From Isoetes taiwanensis (lineage: Eukaryota > Streptophyta > Lycopodiopsida > Isoetales > Isoetaceae), in contig JAJEKV010000010.1 in NCBI GenBank assembly GCA_021234155.1, positions 11,614,359 to 11,678,358 of the forward strand: a stretch of DNA of 64,000 nt, read 5' to 3'. Positions 58,958-64,000 of the stretch are shown one piece after another. Each line of letters begins with the position of its first letter. The stretch's first letter is position 1. The translations under genes were made by a program, and so were the position numbers. The notes beneath the pieces are model-generated. The model saw only the letters and a list, made by a program, of their open reading frames with translations, did no database searches and was not told where the DNA came from.

Positions 58958-59209
58958 GTATTTTATTTTCCCACACATAGCTAGTCTGGAACTTCCAAAC
59001 TATGGCCGCCGCGATTTCTTTTTAATGTGCATGTCCTATAATTTGTTCCAAATCGCACCATAGCGTAGCGTTTCCATCCTTACAGTGAAACGCTTAAGAA
59101 GATTCAGCGATTTCTTCATGTGGCATATGTGACCTAAAATGCATAAAAACATATAGTAAGTTAGCATATCCAAATAACATTTCCCTAGCATATCCAAATA
59201 ACATCTCCC

Positions 59210-59578
59210 TAGCATGAGTTAACCTATAATATATTAACCTATAATAACCTTAAATGTTGTAACCTTAGAAACAACTTTTAAGGTTATTATAGGTTAGCAA
59301 TTTTTAGGTTAGAAGTTAATTATAGGTTATTATAGGTTAGAAGTTTTAAGGTAGGTTATTATAGGTTAAAAGTTAAGGTTAGAAGAAGTAAGTTTACAAC
59401 TTTTAAGGTTAGAAGTTATAAGGTTAAAATTTCTAACCTTAAATAAATATAACCTTAAAACTTCTAAAACTTAAAACTTCTAAATTCTAATTCAAACCCT
59501 TAAACTTAAAACCTTAACTATTAACTTATAACCTTAAAATATTACCTTAAAATTTCTTATCCTAACATATATAAAGCA
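59210..59578. repeat. AT-rich AACCTTA/TAAGGTT degenerate repeat (P4)
   Basis: Fourth copy of the tract at 5830-6200. Confidence 0.8.
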
Positions 59579-60377
59579 GTGTGATTTTTTGTTTGAAAAA
59601 ATAGGTTCCTAATATTTCCGTCGCTGAGAAGGGCTCTCCAGTGGACACGTTAGTTTTTGGCCATTTCTGTTTTTTTTTTCTCCCCTTATTTTCTTTGTCC
59701 TACACGTGGTGGTAGGGAACTAGTTGCTGCATCCCTGTTCCACCATAGCCAGAAGCTCCAAGCATTGGGGCTAGGAAATTTCAAGGGCCAAATCCATGCA
59801 TGTCTGCCGCTCTGGGCGGTGCCGCCAGGGCCGTTTCTTTGCTGGAGCAAAGTCTAGGTACTCCAGTGGCAACTTCTGCTTTGAATGTGGGTTTTATATA
59901 TATTTGCTTCTGGAAGCTCAGATCATTGCCGATGTCCCAGGCGCCTATTCTGATGCATAACAGAATCTTTTAGCTTTTGAGGCCAAGGGGAAACTATTTG
60001 TCTTTGTGCTGCTAAATCTCGTTTCAGATTGTAGAATTTATCTGGATAGCAACAGAGCTTAGCCCAAAACAGCTATGTTTCAGCATTGATCAGACTGCAG
60101 ATCGCATCGTAGAAGAACCCAAATTTAAAATTGAGAGTGTACGAAAGGGAAACACTCGAAAGGGAAACAGAGTTGTTGGGCACAAACATGGCCGCACCCT
60201 TAATCTTCAATCTCTAGAAGCTTTTGGTAGTTCAAGAGGTAGTCTAAGGCAGGGAGCCTGCGGAGCGGCAGTCTTAGAAGCGGCAGTGTATGAAACTGGG
60301 TTGCATCAAACAATGTGTTCGCAAAATCTTCTCCGTTAGCAAGGTCCATCAGCAGAAGATGATGAAGAAGCCTAAAT
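59579..60377. other. P4 spacer, weakly coding-looking, not recognised
   Basis: Same as 6201-6987. Open stretches include KIESVRKGN and, in another frame, GHKHGRTLNLQSLEAFGSS near 60178-60235; no family recognised. Confidence 0.3.
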
Positions 60378-60600
60378 GACCCCATTGCAGAGTTATTCTC
60401 GGAGCTAACAAAGAGAGAAAAGGCTGCTGGTATTGTTCCTGAAGCTGATGTTGACCTTTATATGAAGGTATTTCCATTTGTCAATAACTTTTCTGCTATT
60501 CAAGGTTATATTTTGTATGTGCATAACATGTTTTTCCTTCACAGGCCCAGGTCGTCACAGATTATATATTGAAGAGTCTTTTATGCAAGAAAGTCTATTT
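60378..60600 (+). pseudogene. PDR-type ABCG transporter fragment (P4, best copy)
   Basis: Exon 60378-60467 encodes DPIAELFSELTKREKAAGIV then PEADVDLYMK. The intron is 60468-60544. The next exon encodes AQVVTDYILKSLLC from 60545. Same reasoning as for P1; only this short inter-motif stretch of the first nucleotide-binding domain is present. Confidence 0.8.
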
Positions 60601-61352
60601 CAGTTTTCTTAAGGATAAGTGCTCTGCAAACTTCACGGTATTGTGCCGATCCTGGTTTCCGAGATTTCTTGGATCACCGCCAGTTTCGGATCGTTTCTTA
60701 GGCGATTACGAAAGGGCAGGGTGCAGATCCGACGTTACTAACTATGAGGACCCTGAAAGCCTTTGTTACGAGATTAGAGATGGCAAATATTAGAAAACCC
60801 CTGTTTTGAGCTCTGGCCGAATATCAGAAATGTCCTCCCTGCTCGGCCAGAAGAATCTAAATCATCATAATTTGGATGCTCTGCTCTGCCTATGGTGCCA
60901 GCTGTGGGCGATTTTGTGCTTAGTACCTTTAAGCTTGGGTGTAAAAGGTACTTGCTCTGCAAGCAATCCCTGCTCTGGATCTTGAGCAAGGTCAGATGTC
61001 GAAGCCTAAGCGAGGCCCAAGCTGTGAATCTAATGGGGCATGCTGGAAGCCCTAAGTGAGGCCCAAGATGTGAATCTGGTGGCTCATGCAGGAACCCAGA
61101 TTGTTAGAACTCCACAAGCTCAAAACAATGGTTCGGTTATGACATTTTTCCTAACGGGCATTGCAACCAGGTAAAAAACCCATTTCTCTAAAGCATCAAG
61201 ATGCTCTATACCATCTCCTCTCCTCTATCAAATTTATGTCTGTGGAAGAGCCGCTGCAGCATCCCAGTGCCATTTCTGAGGACTCTGTTTTTCAGTCTCA
61301 TCAGAGTTTCTGAGATTTCTGAGATTTTTTTGGTCTGAGACCTGCACTTAAA

Positions 61353-62484
61353 ATGATCAGTCTGGCAGCTTCGGAATTGGGTTCTTCTCCATCAGGGATG
61401 ATATTTGCAGCAAGATTCGGAGTTGCAGGTTTTCTAATTTACCTCTTTATCCTCCACTGGCACGTGGCACAGACCTGCATGCCTGAAAACTCTTCCTGTG
61501 TTTGGAATTTCTATAGAGTTAGTAAAAATTATCACCGTATGCATGATTGGCTACTAGAATAGTTTGAACAGAAATCTACCTTTCGCCCATGCCTGGATTC
61601 AGATATGCCTATACTGTGGACCCTGAGAACGTTGAACACATTTTGAAGATCAACTTCCAGAATTATCCTAAGGTATTCATAGTTTACCTCATCATTTTTA
61701 GTTTCAATTGTGGTCATTTGGGATCTAATTCTAATTGATCTATCAATTAGGGAGAACAATTTCATGAAGTGATGGAGGTTCTTTTAGGTGATGGCATTTT
61801 TAATTCTGATGGAGAGCTCTAGAGAAGACAAAGGAAAACTGCTAGTTTTGAATTTGCATCTACAGTTTTGAGAGATTTTAGCACACTGGTATTAGGAATT
61901 ATGCTATAAAGCTCTCAAGCATTATCCAGCGTTCAATTGCAAGAGAAACTACATTTGACATGCAGGTAAGGAGACATTTTACCCTAAATCTGTCTTCCAA
62001 GTCCTTATACTAAAAAAACTTTGATGCCAATTTCGTGTCTAATGTTAAAATTGACCAAGTCTATGTCAATTTCATCATCTAAGTTTTGTATGAACAATTT
62101 ACACCAATCTATTCATCTTATCCTTGATTTGCAGGACCTGTTTATGCGCATGACCCTAGACTCTATATGCAAGCTTGGATTTGGAGTTGAAATAGGAACT
62201 CTGTCTCCATCGCTTCCAGAGAATCCATTTGCAATTGCATTTGACAATGCAAATGCCATTGTTACACAGATATTTGTGGACCCTTTCTGGAGAATCAAGC
62301 GCTATTTTAACATAAACCAGGAAGCATTACTCCATAAGAGTGCAAAAATTGTAGATGAATTCACCTACAAAGTGATCAGAACAAGAAGGGCAGAGATTGA
62401 AGCAATTAAAGCCATGTCTCTGCATAAAAGTGGAGTCTCAGGAAATAAACTAGGTAGGGGGATATTAAACTTGAAATTATGTTA
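61353..62484 (+). pseudogene. CYP704-family cytochrome P450, N-terminal half (P4, best copy)
   Basis: Exon 1 (61353-61672): membrane anchor, YHRMHDWLLE, then after a shift YAYTVDPENVEHILKINFQN. Exon 2 (61751-61965): EQFHEVMEVLLGDGIFNSDG, a TAG at the expected Trp of LWRRQRK, then ASFEFASTVLRDFS. Exon 3 (62135-62484): DLFMRMTLDSICKLGFGVEI, NPFAIAFDNANAIVTQIFVD and FWRIKRYFNINQEALL. CYP704 enzymes hydroxylate long-chain fatty acids, for example in sporopollenin or cutin synthesis. The I-helix, K-helix and heme-binding loop are missing, and exon 3 runs into unrelated sequence, so it cannot be functional. Confidence 0.9.
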
Positions 62485-62498
62485 ACTGAAGGTCATCT

Positions 62499-62543
62499 AA
62501 GGTTGGAGATGGAGTAAATGATGCCCCGGTGCTGGCAAATGCA
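62499..62543 (+). other. P-type ATPase-like motif KVGDGVNDAPVLANA
   Basis: Fifteen codons read KVGDGVNDAPVLANA, containing the GDGVNDAP hinge signature of P-type ATPases, directly before GTAAGC (splice-donor-like). No surrounding ATPase sequence was recognised. Corresponding positions in P1-P3 carry the same reading up to damaged bases. It may be a third captured exon scrap or a coincidence. Confidence 0.3.
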
Positions 62544-63536
62544 GTAAGCCATTTTGATTTTCATTCCTAACAATATTCTTAGGACTTTGAGCAAATAATC
62601 ACCTTTTGTAATTCCTCTCATCAATAACATTTTTTATAAGCAACTTTCGCATCTATTTGACCTCCAGCGCAGCTTATTATAAGAATCACTCGATATCAAA
62701 GTTTTAATATTCCCAACAAAAATTACCCATGACATGCATTTGCCATCTTGCACTTTGAAATCTAGATGTTTAGTACGATATCATGTTAGGAGAACGTGTT
62801 AGCACTGTGGTAGATATTAGATATTAGTATGATATCATGTTAGAGGACATGCTAATCAATATGTATTTTGTGACTAAAGAAATCTTTCAATGAGAACTCT
62901 AGCATTGAAATGGCATTTTTTCTTAGATAATGTCAATTATTATGCAACCATGTCATTTTAAGGTCTTCTAAAATACATATGAAACTTCTAATGTGAATTC
63001 CACATTTTGAATCCCATTTTGAGATATACTATAGATTCAGTTGGAGATGTTTTTTACCCCAAGTCAAAGGTGACACAAATTCCCTTGCAATGCATTTAGA
63101 AAAAAGAAATGTTCGCGGCAGCCTCCCTCACAGTGCATTCAGAAAAGAGAAATGTTCGCGGCGGCCTTGGTCGCCGCGATAAATTTCTTGTAACTTATAA
63201 CCTTAACCCCTTGTAATAAATTTTCGCGGCAGTTATTATGGCGCGGTACGAATTTTTTAAAGTAGTTATTACTTTCAATTTACACTCCCTTTCGAACTTC
63301 TGGTGCGATTTCGAACTTAGGGCGTGCTTTTCGAACAATCTCTCTACAATCTCGGTGTGAACTTCTGGTGTGCGCTTACAATCTCGGCTTCTCGGCGCTT
63401 CTCGAGATTTTCGAGCTTTCTGGCTTCTTCGGCGCTTTTCGGCCTAAAGCTTTTGATTGGCTAAAGCATTTCGAAGCTTAAACTACGGTAAGTAATTTTT
63501 CGAGCCTCGGCTTCCGCTTTTGAAGTTTTCGGCTCT

Positions 63537-63680
63537 ATGTGGCTTCTACAATCTTACGCTTTTCTCTCGTGGCTTTTCGGGCTTCTACAATCTTATGTTT
63601 TTCTCCGCGGGCTTTCGGGCTTCTACAATCTTCTGCTTTGGTTTTTCTGCTCAAAGGTTTCTACAAAGCTTTCGGCTCAA
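63537..63680. repeat. Tandem repeat around GGCTTCTACAATCTT (P4)
   Basis: Fourth copy of the family at 10063-10300. Confidence 0.7.
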
Positions 63681-63959
63681 AGGTTTCTCGGCTTCTTCTC
63701 GGCTCAAATCAACTTTTGTTTTCGACTTTTGGTTTCGTCTTGAAGGCAAAGGCTCAAATCTCGGGTACAGAAAACAAAGAGGTTAGTATTTCATGTTCTT
63801 TACTTAAAGTCTGTTATCTTATTCTTGTTTTTATTTTGGTATTTGAAAGTTCTGTTCTATCTGCTTTATCTGTTATATATGAGCTTCAGGGTTAATCAAG
63901 GGGAGTGCTTACTGGCTTAGACTTTTAGATGCATCAGTCCTATACTGCCCCAGCACCTT

Positions 63960-64000
63960 GATATATAGATCTATTGTTTATAAACATCCTCTATTGCTTA
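63960..64000. repeat. Start of the TCTATTGCTTATAAACATG repeats (P4), cut by the window end
   Basis: Matches 10513 onward; the array clearly continues beyond the window. Confidence 0.6.

Overview
The window looks like nuclear DNA of a land plant with a large, repeat-rich genome. It carries spliced fragments of a PDR-type ABCG transporter and of a CYP704-family cytochrome P450, AT-rich introns with GTAAGT/AG borders, and many diverged repeat copies. DUF7869-type genes next to ParB-like and amino-methyltransferase-like genes make a non-flowering land plant (fern, lycophyte or bryophyte) my best guess. That guess is inference; the sequence does not fix the lineage. No rRNA, tRNA or CRISPR array was recognised.

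The centrepiece is an 8.39-kb DNA transposon-like element at 46488-54875. It has 24-bp terminal inverted repeats (21/24 match), each flanked by TCACAA. The left half is a minus-strand gene for a DUF7869 protein (46881-50110). The right half is a plus-strand, multi-exon gene (about 50940-54522). Its product has a ParB/sulfiredoxin-like segment followed by a beta-class N4/N6 amino-methyltransferase, with motif IV ADLPYG placed before motif I DAFGGSG/TT. The two genes diverge from a central region full of GTGTATTCCGAATACAC palindromes. The same palindromes, or relics of them, recur inside introns of the methyltransferase gene.

The rest is a nested tandem array of a few blocks. M blocks (1-2514, 15771-17190, 53297-55855) are the right end of the transposon plus its 3' flank. 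N blocks (2515-5760, 11660-14520, 17191-20400, 26617-29500, 55856-59120) end in a second, unrelated-looking ParB-like coding segment (core FMIIDGQH). P blocks (5761-11655, 20400-26616, 40250-46195, 59120-64000) hold AT-rich repeats, the ABCG and CYP704 fragments and a small unknown ORF. Q blocks (14521-15770, 29500-32020) continue the N gene into a methyltransferase-like and HAD-like 3' part. A second DUF7869-like gene lies on the minus strand at 37390-40247, directly left of a P block. A second element lineage can therefore be inferred: DUF7869(-), P block, N-Q gene(+), with its own palindrome CGCGCCAGGCGCG clustered in introns and flanks. The unit 2515-17190 is tandemly duplicated into 17191-about 30690 with a period near 14.67 kb.

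A strong technical signal runs through the array. Copies differ mostly at CAG/CTG/CCG trinucleotides, which become ACG, CG, GG and similar, while neighbouring bases stay identical. This looks like systematic base-calling error at CHG-methylated sites in a long-read assembly with patchy polishing. Many frameshifts in the genes below may be artefacts, so 'pseudogene' calls based only on frameshifts should be read with caution.
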